A stretch of 64,000 bases of DNA from Asanoa siamensis (lineage in GTDB: Bacteria > Actinomycetota > Actinomycetes > Mycobacteriales > Micromonosporaceae). This document shows positions 49,707-58,604 of this stretch, piece after piece; positions within the stretch are counted from its first letter, which is position 1; every line of letters begins with the position of its first letter. Both the position numbers and the translations under genes were made by a program. Location: positions 1-64,000 of the forward strand of contig NZ_BONE01000012.1 of the NCBI RefSeq assembly GCF_016862555.1. The letters are read 5' to 3'. The notes beneath the pieces were generated by a model that made no database searches, had not been told where the DNA came from, and worked only from the letters and a program-made list of their open reading frames with translations.

Positions 49707-50597
49707 CTAACGGTCCGCGGTCAGGCGGGGAACGCGCGGGATCGACAACAGCCCCGCGAGGACACCCCCGACGACCAGCAACCCGCCGAGTACGTCGGTC
49801 GGGCGGACCCGCTCGTCGAGGAAGACCGCGGCGCTCGCGATGCCGAACAGCGGCACCAGCATGGCGAACGGCGCGATCGTGGAGGCCCCGTACCGGCTGA
49901 TGAGGTGGCCCCACGCGGCGAAGCCGCCCAGGGTGGCGGCGCCCGCGACGAACAGCACCGCGAAGACCGCCGCCGGCGTGACGTCGCGCAGCGCGGCCAG
50001 GTCCGCGGCCGGGCCGTCGACCAGCAGCGACAGCACGACGAGCCATGGCGTGGCGAGGGCGCTGACCCAGACCATGAACCGGAGCATGTCGGTGGCGCCC
50101 GCCCGTCGGGTGGCCACGTTGGACACTCCCCAGGCGACGGCCGCGGCGATCACCAGCGCGAAGGCGCCGCCGGGCAGGTCGGCTCCCATGCCGGCGCCGA
50201 CGACGACCACCCCGACGGCCGCGACGGCCAGGCCGGCGAGGCGGCGGCGGCCCGGGCGTTCCCGCAGCAGCAGGACCGCCAGCAGGACCGTGAAGACGGC
50301 CTGGCTCTGCAGCACCAGCGACGACAGCCCGGCCGGCATGCCCGCCGCCATCCCCGCGAACAGCAACGAGAACTTGGCGACGCCGAGGGCCAGGGCGACG
50401 GCCAGGATCCAGCGCCACGGTACGCGCGGGCGGCCCACGAAGAAGACCGCCGGCACCGCGGCGACGCCGAAGCGCAGCGCGTTGAACAGCAGCGGCGGGA
50501 AGTGGTCGAGGCCGATCCGGATGACGACGAAGTTGACGCCCCAGAGGGCCGCCACCCCGACGGCGAGGGCGATGTCGCGTGGTTTCACGATCGTCAT
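49707..50597 (-). CDS. EamA-family (DMT) transporter
   Basis: A 296-residue protein with ten transmembrane helices in two EamA repeats; the first begins DIALAVGVAALWGVNFVVIRIGL and the second near GAFALVIAAAVAWGVSNVATR. It is probably an exporter of amino acids or small metabolites. It is divergent from a LysR regulator 64 bases away, which likely controls it; EamA/LysR pairs of this kind are common. The final arginine-rich tail is cytoplasmic. Confidence 0.9.
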   Translation of the reverse strand: MTIVKPRDIALAVGVAALWGVNFVVIRIGLDHFPPLLFNALRFGVAAVPAVFFVGRPRVPWRWILAVALALGVAKFSLLFAGMAAGMPAGLSSLVLQSQAVFTVLLAVLLLRERPGRRRLAGLAVAAVGVVVVGAGMGADLPGGAFALVIAAAVAWGVSNVATRRAGATDMLRFMVWVSALATPWLVVLSLLVDGPAADLAALRDVTPAAVFAVLFVAGAATLGGFAAWGHLISRYGASTIAPFAMLVPLFGIASAAVFLDERVRPTDVLGGLLVVGGVLAGLLSIPRVPRLTADR

Positions 50598-50649
50598 CGT
50601 GCGGGCCCGCGACGGTTAAGCACCAGCGAGCTTTCCTTCATCGACCGGA

Positions 50650-50655
50650 TAGCCT
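50650..50655 (+). promoter_or_regulatory. -10 hexamer TAGCCT of the lysR gene
   Basis: TAGCCT lies six bases before the ATG at 50662; no Shine-Dalgarno is present, so the transcript is probably leaderless. Confidence 0.5.
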
Positions 50656-50661
50656 CGCTAC

Positions 50662-51558
50662 ATGATCGAGGTGGGTCGGTTGCGCGCGCTCGACGCCGTG
50701 GCCAGCTACGGGACCGTGCTCGCGGCCAGCGCGGCGTTGCACTGCACGCCGTCGGCGGTCTCTCAGCAGATCGGCAAGCTGGAGCGGGAGACCGGCGCCA
50801 CGCTGGTCGAGAAGGACGGCCGCCGCATCCGGCTGACCGAGGCCGGCCGGGTGCTCGCCGCGCACGCCGCCACGGTGCTGGCCGCGCTCGACGCGGCCGA
50901 GGCGGCGCTGGCCGCCCAGCGGGACACGGTCACCGGGCGGGTCACCGTCGCCGCCTTCGCGACCGCCTGCCGCGGGCTGCTGCCGTACGCGCTGCACCGG
51001 CTGGCCGCCGACCACCCGGACCTGCGGACGGGCCTGATGGAGGGCGACCCGCACCACGCCCTCGACCTGCTCCAGCGCGGCCACGTCGACCTGGCGGTGC
51101 TCGACGACTGGCCCGAGGCCGCGCTGACCTGGCCGCCGGGCATCGCCACCACCGAACTCGGCCTGGACGTCGCCGACCTGGTCGTGCCCAGCGGTCACCG
51201 CCTCGCGTCGGCGGCCGGTCCCGTGCGGCGCGACCAGTTGCGCGGCGAGCGGTGGATCGCCGCGCCGCCCGGCGCGATCTGTTACGAATGGCTGATGCGG
51301 GTGCTGCCGGGTGTCGAGCCCGACTTCCTGGTCGGCGAGTTCGAGACCCAGTTGACGCTCGTCGCGGCGGGTCTGGGGGTGGCGATGCTGCCGCGGCTGG
51401 CCCGCCCGACGCTGCCGGCCGGGGTGGCCACCGTGGCGGTCGCGCCCCGGCCGACCCGGCGGGTGACGGTGGCGTGGCGGGCCGCGTCGGCCGCCCGGCC
51501 GGCCCTGCGGGCGACGGTCGCGGCGCTGCGGGAGTCGTGGGCACGATCGTACGGGTAG
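50662..51558 (+). CDS. LysR-family transcriptional regulator
   Basis: A 298-residue regulator. The winged helix-turn-helix lies at residues 3-62 (RLRALDAVASYGTVLAASAA, LHCTPSAVSQQIGKLERETG, LVEKDGRRIRLTEAGRVLAA). The co-inducer-binding domain includes LLQRGHVDLAVLDD and VAAGLGVAMLPRLA. It is divergent from the EamA transporter, its probable target. The gene ends ten bases before the arsR-like gene. Confidence 0.92.
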   Translation: MIEVGRLRALDAVASYGTVLAASAALHCTPSAVSQQIGKLERETGATLVEKDGRRIRLTEAGRVLAAHAATVLAALDAAEAALAAQRDTVTGRVTVAAFATACRGLLPYALHRLAADHPDLRTGLMEGDPHHALDLLQRGHVDLAVLDDWPEAALTWPPGIATTELGLDVADLVVPSGHRLASAAGPVRRDQLRGERWIAAPPGAICYEWLMRVLPGVEPDFLVGEFETQLTLVAAGLGVAMLPRLARPTLPAGVATVAVAPRPTRRVTVAWRAASAARPALRATVAALRESWARSYG

Positions 51559-51561
51559 GCT
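51556..51561 (+). promoter_or_regulatory. -10 hexamer TAGGCT overlapping the lysR stop codon
   Basis: TAGGCT is six bases before the ATG at 51568 and its TAG is the stop codon of lysR. The arsR-like gene therefore has its own leaderless promoter. The palindrome ACGATCGT lies five bases upstream. Confidence 0.55.
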
Positions 51562-51567
51562 CGTATC

Positions 51568-51873
51568 ATGACGCTGTTGCCGCAGCCCACCCGGGAGCAG
51601 TTGGACCTCTCGCGCGTCCTCGAGGCGCTGTCGAACCCGATCCGGCAGCGGGTCGTCCGGCAGCTCTCGGAGTCGACCGACTTCACCCTCACCTGCGGCG
51701 AGCTCCTGCCGGACCTGCCCAAGTCGACGGCGACCCACCACTGGCGGATGCTCCGCGACAGCGGCGTGGTCGGCGTGGCCCGCAACGGCCGCGAGTTCCG
51801 CGCCAACCTGCGGCGGGCCGATCTCGACGCGCGCTTCCCAGGGCTGCTCGACGCGGTGCTCGCCGCGATCTGA
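51568..51873 (+). CDS. ArsR-family winged-helix regulator
   Basis: A 101-residue protein: LSRVLEALSNPIRQRVVRQL, LTCGELLPDLPKSTATHHWR and MLRDSGVVGVARNGREFRAN form the winged helix. There are no cysteine or histidine metal-site motifs in the usual alpha-3 or alpha-5 positions, so it probably does not sense metal. Sequences of this subtype with the STATHHWRMLRDSG recognition helix are common in actinobacteria. The target is not known; the hydrolase-like gene 138 bases downstream is a candidate. Confidence 0.87.
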   Translation: MTLLPQPTREQLDLSRVLEALSNPIRQRVVRQLSESTDFTLTCGELLPDLPKSTATHHWRMLRDSGVVGVARNGREFRANLRRADLDARFPGLLDAVLAAI

Positions 51874-52010
51874 CGTCGGTCACAGCGGTCGGTGAGCCCG
51901 CTGATCGACAACGCGGAGGCCGCGGTGGCCGGCGTGCCGGGCCTGGAGGCGGCGCGCGGCGCGTAGCCTCTGGGGCCGAAGGTTTGAGGACACGGTGCTG
52001 GAGGTTGTCG

Positions 52011-52853
52011 ATGGGGCCGACCGTCCACGCGAACGGGGTCACGCTCGGGGTCGAGCACTTCGGCGACCCGGCGGCGCCGCTGGTCCTGCTCGCCGGCGGC
52101 ACGACCATGCTCTCCTGGCCCGACGCGCTGTGCGCGGCGCTGGCTCGCGGCGGGCGCCACGTCGTGCGCTACGACCTGCGCGACTCGGGCGCTTCGACCA
52201 CTGTGGATCCGTCCGCGCCGGCGTACACACTGCGGGACCTCGCCGCCGACGCGGCGGCGCTCGCCCGCGCGCTCGACGACCGCCCGGCGCACCTGGCGGG
52301 CATCGGCGTCGGCGGGATGGTCGCCCAGGTCGCGGCGCTCGACCACCCGTCCGCGTTCGCGCGGCTGACGCTCGTCGGAACCCGCGCCGTGGCGCCGGGG
52401 CCGGTCGACGACGACCTGCCGGACCACGACGCGGCGACGATGGAACGGCTGTTCGCGCAGCCGATGCCCGACTGGTCCGACCGCGCCGCCGTGGCGGAGT
52501 TCGCCGCGGCCGGCGCGGAGGTCCTGGGCGACGACCCGGTCGCCGCCCGCGCGAACGCGGAACGCGTCTGGGACCGCACACCGGGCGTGGAGCCGGCGGT
52601 CCAGACGGCCAACCAGATGGGCATGGTGTTCGCGCGGCTCGACTGCACACCGCGCTGGCGGGATCGCCTGCCCGAGATCGCCGTTCCGACGCTCGTGGTG
52701 CACGGCCGCAAGGACCCGTTCTTCCCTGTCGGCAACGGCGAGGCGCTGGCCCGGGAGATCCCGGGGGCGCGGTTGCTGGTGCTCGACGAGGCGGCGACGG
52801 CGCTCCCGGCCGAGGCGGTCGACGAGGTCGCCGGGGCGATGCGCGAGCTGTAG
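52011..52853 (+). CDS. Alpha/beta-hydrolase fold protein lacking nucleophile and histidine
   Basis: A 280-residue protein with the fold's strand order: PLVLLAGGTTMLSWPDAL, HVVRYDLRDSG, LAGIGVGGMVAQVAALDHPS and IAVPTLVVHGRKDPFFP. The nucleophile elbow reads G-I-G-V-G-G, with glycine at residue 99 where serine is expected. The end of the protein reads LDEAATALPAEAVDE, with no histidine where GxGH normally lies. Only the Asp of GRKDP remains. It therefore appears catalytically dead as a serine hydrolase and may bind a ligand or do metal-free chemistry. GGAGG lies six bases before the ATG. Confidence 0.82.
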   Translation: MGPTVHANGVTLGVEHFGDPAAPLVLLAGGTTMLSWPDALCAALARGGRHVVRYDLRDSGASTTVDPSAPAYTLRDLAADAAALARALDDRPAHLAGIGVGGMVAQVAALDHPSAFARLTLVGTRAVAPGPVDDDLPDHDAATMERLFAQPMPDWSDRAAVAEFAAAGAEVLGDDPVAARANAERVWDRTPGVEPAVQTANQMGMVFARLDCTPRWRDRLPEIAVPTLVVHGRKDPFFPVGNGEALAREIPGARLLVLDEAATALPAEAVDEVAGAMREL

Positions 52854-52907
52854 GCGTTCCGCTTCCGCCGCTCGTGCACGACAGCCCGATCCGCGGCAGG
52901 CGCCCTG

Positions 52908-53609
52908 TCAGGCGGCGACGAAGCACTCCGCCGCGTTCAGCGTGCGGTACGCGTCACCCAGCAGGGCGATCGCCGCCGCGGTCTGCGTGTGCATCGCGGC
53001 CAACGCCGCAATCTTCTGGTCGAGCGCCGTGCCGTCCAGCACGAGGTGCAGCGCCAGGTCCTCGACGGGTACGCCGGTGGGCCGCTCCTCGGTCATGAAG
53101 ACCTGCCACGACTCGTACGTCGGGCCCCACTCCTCGAGGTGGTCGCTGGACATGACCGCGTGCAGCAGCCGGCCCGGCCGCCCCGCCGCCGCCCACGCGG
53201 CGGAGACCCAGCGCGAGACGGCCTGGTGGTCCGGGTGGAACGTCATGCCCTCCGGGCCGAACGTCAGGATCGTGTCGGGCCGGACGTCGTCCAGCAGCGC
53301 TGTCAGCGTCCCGACCGGCGCGGCCGGGTCGAGCCCGGCCAGGCTGCCGTCGGAGTAGCCGAGGAAGTGGTGCTCCCGCACGCCGAGCACCGCCAGCGCC
53401 GCGGCCGCCTCCCAGCGCCGGACCGGGCCGAGCCGTTCCGGCGGCCAGCGGACCGGGTCGTCCGTGCCCCGCTCGCCGGCGGTCGCGGACACGCACACCA
53501 CGCGGCTCCCGGCGGCGACGGCGGCCGCCATCACACCACCGGCGAGGTAGCTCTCGTCGTCCGGATGTGCCCAGATCGACACGATCGTGCCGAGGTCGTC
53601 AACGTCCAT
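52908..53609 (-). CDS. PIG-L family zinc deacetylase
   Basis: A 233-residue LmbE-like protein. AHPDDE at residues 14-19 and HPDHQAVSRW near residue 128 supply the zinc ligands and catalytic Asp. Family members deacetylate GlcNAc-phosphatidylinositol, GlcNAc-inositol (MshB) or bacillithiol/mycothiol conjugates, or natural-product sugars. The length and lack of a signal peptide fit a cytoplasmic enzyme. The substrate cannot be deduced. It is divergent from the AfsR-type regulator. Confidence 0.9.
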   Translation of the reverse strand: MDVDDLGTIVSIWAHPDDESYLAGGVMAAAVAAGSRVVCVSATAGERGTDDPVRWPPERLGPVRRWEAAAALAVLGVREHHFLGYSDGSLAGLDPAAPVGTLTALLDDVRPDTILTFGPEGMTFHPDHQAVSRWVSAAWAAAGRPGRLLHAVMSSDHLEEWGPTYESWQVFMTEERPTGVPVEDLALHLVLDGTALDQKIAALAAMHTQTAAAIALLGDAYRTLNAAECFVAA

Positions 53610-53662
53610 GTGGACAGTTCACCGGAAACCTCTTGCCCGGCGCTGTCACCCCACGGTCGGGT

Positions 53663-53668
53663 CACAAT
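53663..53668 (+). promoter_or_regulatory. -10-like CACAAT of the AfsR-type gene
   Basis: CACAAT is six bases upstream of the GTG at 53675. The same CACAAT-N6-GTG arrangement precedes the gene starting at 61386 on the minus strand. Confidence 0.4.
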
Positions 53669-53674
53669 GATGCG

Positions 53675-56502
53675 GTGACAGCGCGCCTGGAGATCAGCGT
53701 CCTCGGGCCGGTGACCCTGCGCCGGGACGGGGCCGAGGTGCCGTTGGCGAGCGTCCCGCAGCGGGTGGTGCTGGCGCGGCTCGCGCTCTCGGCCGGGCGG
53801 CTCGCGTCGCCGGCCGCGCTGTTCGAGGCGCTCTGGCCGGTCGAGCCACCGCGCAACGCGACCGGCAACCTGCACACGTACGTGTCGCGCCTGCGCCAGG
53901 CGCTGGGGCCCGACCGGATCGTCCGGGACCCGGGCGGCTACCGGCTGGCCGGCGACGTCGGGCTGGACGTCGACCGGGCCGAGGCGCTGGTCGCGGCGGC
54001 CCGGCGGCCCGACGAGCCCGACCCGGCCGGGCGGCTCGGGGCGGCGCTCGCGCTGTGGCGGGGTGAGCCGCTCTCCGACCTGCCCGACCCGGCGGCCTTC
54101 GCGCCCGACCTGGCGCGGCTGGCCGCGTGGCGGCGGCACCTCGAGTCCGAGTGGTTCGCCGCCCGGCTCGCCGCGGGCGGGGCCGCCGAGGCGCTGCCCG
54201 ACCTGGAGCGCGCGGCGGCGGCCGATCCGTTGCGGGAGGACGTCCAGGTGCTGCTCGCGACCGCGTTGCACCAGGTCGGGCGGGGCGCCGACGCTGTGTC
54301 GACGGTGGCCGCCTACCGCCGCCGGCTGGCCGACGAGCACGGTCTGGACCCGAGTCCGGCCCTGACCGAGCTGGCGGGCCGGCTGCTGCGCGACGACCCG
54401 ACCCTGCGCCCGGCCACGGCCCCGGCGACGGCATCGCGGCGCGCGTACGCTCCGGGCGACCGCTTCGTCGGCCGGGCCGACGAGCTGGCCGCGGCCGAGG
54501 CGGCGCTGCCCGCCCACCGGACGGTGACGCTGGTCGGCCCGGGCGGCGTCGGCAAGACCCGGCTCAGCCTCGAGCTGGTCGACCGCCTCGCCACGCCCGG
54601 CCCGGTCACGGTGGTGGAGCTGCACCAGGTGTCCCGCCCCGAGGACGTCCCGGTCTTCGTGGCCACCGCGGTCGGGCTGCAGGGGTCGGCGAGCGCGGCC
54701 CAGCCGCCCGTCGAGGCGGTGGCGGACCTCATCGGGTTGTCCCCGACCCTCCTCGTGCTGGACAACTGCGAGCACGTCCGGCCGGCGGCCCGGGCCCTCG
54801 CGGCGGAGCTGCTCGCCCGCTGTCCCGCGCTGCGCGTCCTCGCGACGTCCCGCCAACGGCTGGAGCTGCCCGGCGAGAAGGTCATCCGGCTCGGTCCGCT
54901 GCCGGCGGCCGACCAGGTCGAGCTGTTCTGCGACCGGGCCGCGCTGCTGCGGGACGACTTCGCGGCGACGACCGAGGTGCGGGCGGTCGCCGGGCAGATC
55001 TGCGCGACGCTCGACGGGCTGCCGCTGGCGGTCGAGCTGGCCGCGAGCCGCGAGGCCGTGTTCGGCGTCGCCCAACTGCGCGACCGGTTGGCGGCCGGGC
55101 TCGAGGTGCTGGAGCCGGTGCGGGACGCCGACCGGGCCAGCGCCGTGACGGCCACGGTCGAATGGTCGTACCGGCTGCTCGATCCGGCCGCCGCGGAGCT
55201 GTTCGACCGGCGGTCTGCCAGGGCTTCCCGCTGGAGGCGGTCGGCCATTTCGAGGCGACCCCGGCCGCGCTGGCGGAGCTGGTGGAGGCGTCGCTCGTCG
55301 TCCGCGACGGCGACCGGTACCGGCTCCTGGAGACCATGCGGCGGGTCGGAAACAGCCATCTGGACCCGGATGGCGTACGCGTGGCGCAGGAGATGCGGTT
55401 GGCCTGGATGACCGTCCACGCCGACCGTTTCCACGCCCTGCAGCACTCGCGCGCACCCGAGGCGGTCGGTGTGCTCCGGGCGGAGCTCGCGAACCTGCGC
55501 GACGTTCTCTCCTGGACGGTCGACGATGGACGGTGGGCCGACGCCGGCCGATTGGGTGCGACCGTCGCGTTCGGACTGATCGACTACCCGGATCTCGGGC
55601 TGATCGGCCAGCTGAGCCGGCTGGCCGAGGTGCCGGGCGACGTGGAGCCGGCCGTCCGCGGTCGCTGCCTGCTCGCCGCCGGCGCGGCGCACTGGCTCCA
55701 GGGCGACGTCGCGACGGCCGAGCGGATCCTCACGGCGGCCGGCGGGCTGGTGCCGGCCGACGACCCGCAGCGTTGGGTCGCGCGCTACTTCCTGGTCGTC
55801 ACCCACATGTTCGCCGGGGCGCCGGAGGCCGTACACGCCGACGCGCGCGCCCTCGTCGCCGATCCCGCCACCCCGCGCGGGTCCGCGGCCGGCGCCCTGT
55901 GCTGCTCCGTCCTCACCCACGTCTTCACGGGTCAACAGGCCGCGGCCGCGTCGCTGCTGGCCGCCCACGCCGACCTGGTCGCCCGGATCGAGGACCGGGA
56001 CGGGATCGTGGCCTACACGCGGGGCGAGCTGGCGGCCGCGGCCGATCCGGAGCGGGCGCTGGCCGAGTTCACCCGGGCGTACGACCTGTCGGACGGTCAG
56101 GGGCACCGGTACATGCGCGAGGTCGCCCTCATCGGTCACACCGCCGTGCTGATCCGGCTCGGCCGTGGCCGGGAGGCCGCCGAGAGTAGCCGGCGCTCGC
56201 TGTCGAGCCTGCGGTCCAGCGGGATGTGGCCGCAGGTGTGGACGATGTTGCGCCTGGCAGCGGAGTTGCTCGTGACCCTGGGCGAGGCGCGGGTGGCGGC
56301 GGTGCTGCTCGCGGCCGGCGAACGCGACCCGCTGGCCCCTGCGGTGCTGCCACCCGACCAGCGCCGGCACGACGAGCTGTGGCGGGTGATCGAGGCCCGG
56401 CTGGGCCCGGACGGGGTGACGGCCGCCCGGGCCGAGGCGGCCGGCATCGACCGGCCAGGGGCGGTCGACCAGGCGATCAAGGCGCTGGCGAGCGCGGGGT
56501 GA
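53675..56502 (+). pseudogene. AfsR/SARP-type regulator interrupted by a frameshift
   Basis: One long regulator split between two frames. The first part (53675 to about 55210) has an OmpR-like DNA-binding domain (ISVLGPVTLRRDGAEVPL, RDPGGYRLAGDVGLD), a bacterial transcriptional activation domain (residues about 95-240) and an NB-ARC-like ATPase with P-loop GPGGVGKTRLSLELVD. The second part (to 56502) continues with GFPLEAVGHFEATPAALAEL and helical TPR-like repeats. The break is at about 55207-55215; one extra base would restore a protein of about 940 residues. Such proteins activate antibiotic or metabolite genes. Sequencing error or real inactivation cannot be told apart. Confidence 0.75.
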
Positions 56503-56537
56503 GCGCCCAGCAAGGGCGGCCCGGCACCGTTGCCGGC

Positions 56538-57620
56538 ATGACTACTTCGCAGATCGCACCCGCCGTCGACGCCGCCCGGGTCGAGGCGTTCGTCGGCCAG
56601 GTGCTCACCGACTTCGCCGGGGCGGCCACCACCGCCTCGACCGTGCTCGGCGACCGGGCCGGGCTCTACCGGGCGCTGGCCACCGAGGGCCGGACCACCG
56701 CCGACGAACTCGCGGCGGCCACCGGCCTGAATCCGCGGCTCGTACGCGAATGGCTCGCCGTCCAGGTCGTCTCCGGCTACGTGACCTACGACGCGGCGGC
56801 CGGCACGTACGAGCTGCCCATCGAGCACGCGATGGTGCTCGCGGTCGAGGACTCGCCCGCCTTCGTCGCCGGCGCGGCCGAGATCATCGCCGGCGAGTAC
56901 CAGATGCTGTCGCGGCTGGAGGCCGCGCTGCGCTCCGACGGGGGCGTCGCCTACCACGACTATCCGTCCACGGTGCACACGGGCATCGAACGGTTCTTCC
57001 GGACGGCATACGTGCACCAGCTCGCCCAGGTCTGGCTCCCCGCGGTGCCGGGTCTGGTCGCGCGGCTCGACGAGGGCGCCCGGGTGGCGGACGTCGGTTG
57101 CGGCCACGGGGTGGCGACGCTGCTGATGGCGGAGCGCTATCCGGCGTCCACGTTCGACGGTTTCGACAGCCACGAGCCGTCGATCGTGACCGCACGGGCG
57201 CGCGCCGTCGAGTCCGGCAGCCCGTCCAACGCCACGTTCCACGTCGGCACGGCCGACGGCGTGACGGGCGGACCGTACGACGCCGTGGTGTTCTTCGACG
57301 CGCTGCACGACCTGGGCGACCCACCGGCGGCGCTGCGCCGGGCACACGACGTGCTCGCTCCGGGCGGCGTCGTGGTCGCGGTCGAGCCGTGGTCGGTCGA
57401 CAACCTGGAGGACGGCATCGGCCACCCGATCGTCCGGCTGAACTACGCGGCGTCGACGCTGCTCTGCACGCCGAACTCGTTGGCACAGACCGGCGCGTAC
57501 GGCCTGGGCACGGCCGGCGGCCCGACCCGCCGGGTGCGGTTGCTGGCGGAAGCGGGCTTCCGCAACGCGGCGGTGGTGGCGGACACGGGGCACAACCTGG
57601 TGGTCGCCGGGATCAAATAG
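56538..57620 (+). CDS. SAM-dependent methyltransferase with N-terminal winged helix
   Basis: A 360-residue protein. Residues 10-110 form a winged-helix-like dimerisation domain (TASTVLGDRAGLYRALATEG, TADELAAATGLNPRLVREWL). The class I methyltransferase domain carries the SAM motif RVADVGCGHGVATLLMAERY at about 182-201 and DALHDLGDPPAALRRAHDVL further on. It resembles Rv2258c of M. tuberculosis, whose substrate is unknown. It starts 36 bases after the AfsR-type gene and has a terminator of its own. Confidence 0.9.
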   Translation: MTTSQIAPAVDAARVEAFVGQVLTDFAGAATTASTVLGDRAGLYRALATEGRTTADELAAATGLNPRLVREWLAVQVVSGYVTYDAAAGTYELPIEHAMVLAVEDSPAFVAGAAEIIAGEYQMLSRLEAALRSDGGVAYHDYPSTVHTGIERFFRTAYVHQLAQVWLPAVPGLVARLDEGARVADVGCGHGVATLLMAERYPASTFDGFDSHEPSIVTARARAVESGSPSNATFHVGTADGVTGGPYDAVVFFDALHDLGDPPAALRRAHDVLAPGGVVVAVEPWSVDNLEDGIGHPIVRLNYAASTLLCTPNSLAQTGAYGLGTAGGPTRRVRLLAEAGFRNAAVVADTGHNLVVAGIK

Positions 57621-57629
57621 CACGCGGCG

Positions 57630-57669
57630 AGCGGACCGCTCCCGTCGGATGACGGCGGGACGGTCCGCT
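57630..57669 (+). terminator. Terminator after the methyltransferase gene
   Basis: AGCGGACCG (57630-57638) pairs with CGGTCCGCT (57661-57669), with further CCCG/CGGG pairing inside. It lies ten bases after the stop and is followed by TCTTGTTG. Confidence 0.75.
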
Positions 57670-58109
57670 TCTTGTTGAAACGGAACAACGCCGTGGGCGG
57701 TGATTGTGTCCGAGGACAAACGAGTGTCGCGGACACCGCGATCGCCTCTGCAGTGCTGGAAATCTTGTAGACCTCGGCGGAACGAGGCTGGAGGTGAACA
57801 GCGGCTACTGCCTCCACAAAGCCGAAGGCTGCGAAGGGCCAGCGCTATGCCTTTGCTATACCGACCAGTTTCTTTGTGATTGGTCGGCTGCCGCTGGGAC
57901 ATTGCAGCCAACAGAGACCCTGGCTCGCTTGTCTCGAATTAGGGAATCTGTTCCAGACGCCGACGGCGCCATGCCCCCTGAGCCTGGAACCGTCGGGCCG
58001 TCCAACAGTCGTGGGTATCGGTCTGGCCGCGGTTCCACGTTCAAGTGTCCAAGGTCAAGGGGGCAGCTCCGATATGACCACAAGCCCTACCTGATGGTCG
58101 GGCCAGGCG
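57670..58109. other. Lower-GC interval without a gene
   Basis: This stretch is visibly less GC-rich than the rest of the window and no frame shows consistent codon bias or a known motif. It may be decayed or foreign DNA. Confidence 0.5.
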
Positions 58110-58560
58110 TCCCTTCGGCGCCCACGTGTGGTCACCTCGACGATCCCAGCCGGCGAGGCCGCCCGCGGACTGCGGATGGCTGCCGTAGATGCCCTCGTCT
58201 CCGTACGCCGTCCACATCGAGACGGCGCGATCCGTCACGAGGACGTCGATGTCGTCGCCGATGCAGAAGCAGCCGTCCACCTTGCCCGCCGCCGAATAGA
58301 CGACAGTGTTCGCTCCCACGACCCGTCCGCGTCCTTTCGCGCGCGACCCGCCGCGACGAGCAGGCGGTCGCCGGGAAGAAGGGCGATGTGGCTGCCTCCA
58401 ATGACCAGCACACCGTCGAACGGGACGTGGGGCGACAGCCTCGGCCACCCGGCGACCACTCCCGGTCCGGCTCAGCTTCGACGGCGGAACGAACAGCACC
58501 GCGAGTTCCTGCGACAGGCGCACGGTCCACCACAACGGCATCCCGACTGCCTGATCTCGG
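58110..58560 (-). pseudogene. Decayed fragment of a conserved actinobacterial protein
   Basis: In one minus-strand frame VVAGWPRLSPHVPFDGVLVI and LLPGDRLLVAAGRARKD can be read. In another, YSAAGKVDGCFCIGDDIDVLV, SMWTAYGDEGIYGSHPQSAG and GLAGWDRRGDHTW follow in the right order. Together they resemble a family of beta-propeller-like hypothetical proteins with the signature GD-I-DV-T---W-x-Y-x-DEG-x-G. At least one frameshift lies near 58330-58400, and no start with a ribosome site was found. It adjoins the lower-GC interval. Confidence 0.5.
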
Positions 58561-58604
58561 GGGCGCCGGGGAAGTCCTGCCCGGCCACTTCGCTGGCCCC
58601 GGCG

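Noticed and set aside
53675-57620. A biosynthetic gene cluster under the AfsR-type regulator
   Set aside because: Only a single methyltransferase and a PIG-L deacetylase lie nearby; no core biosynthetic enzymes are present.
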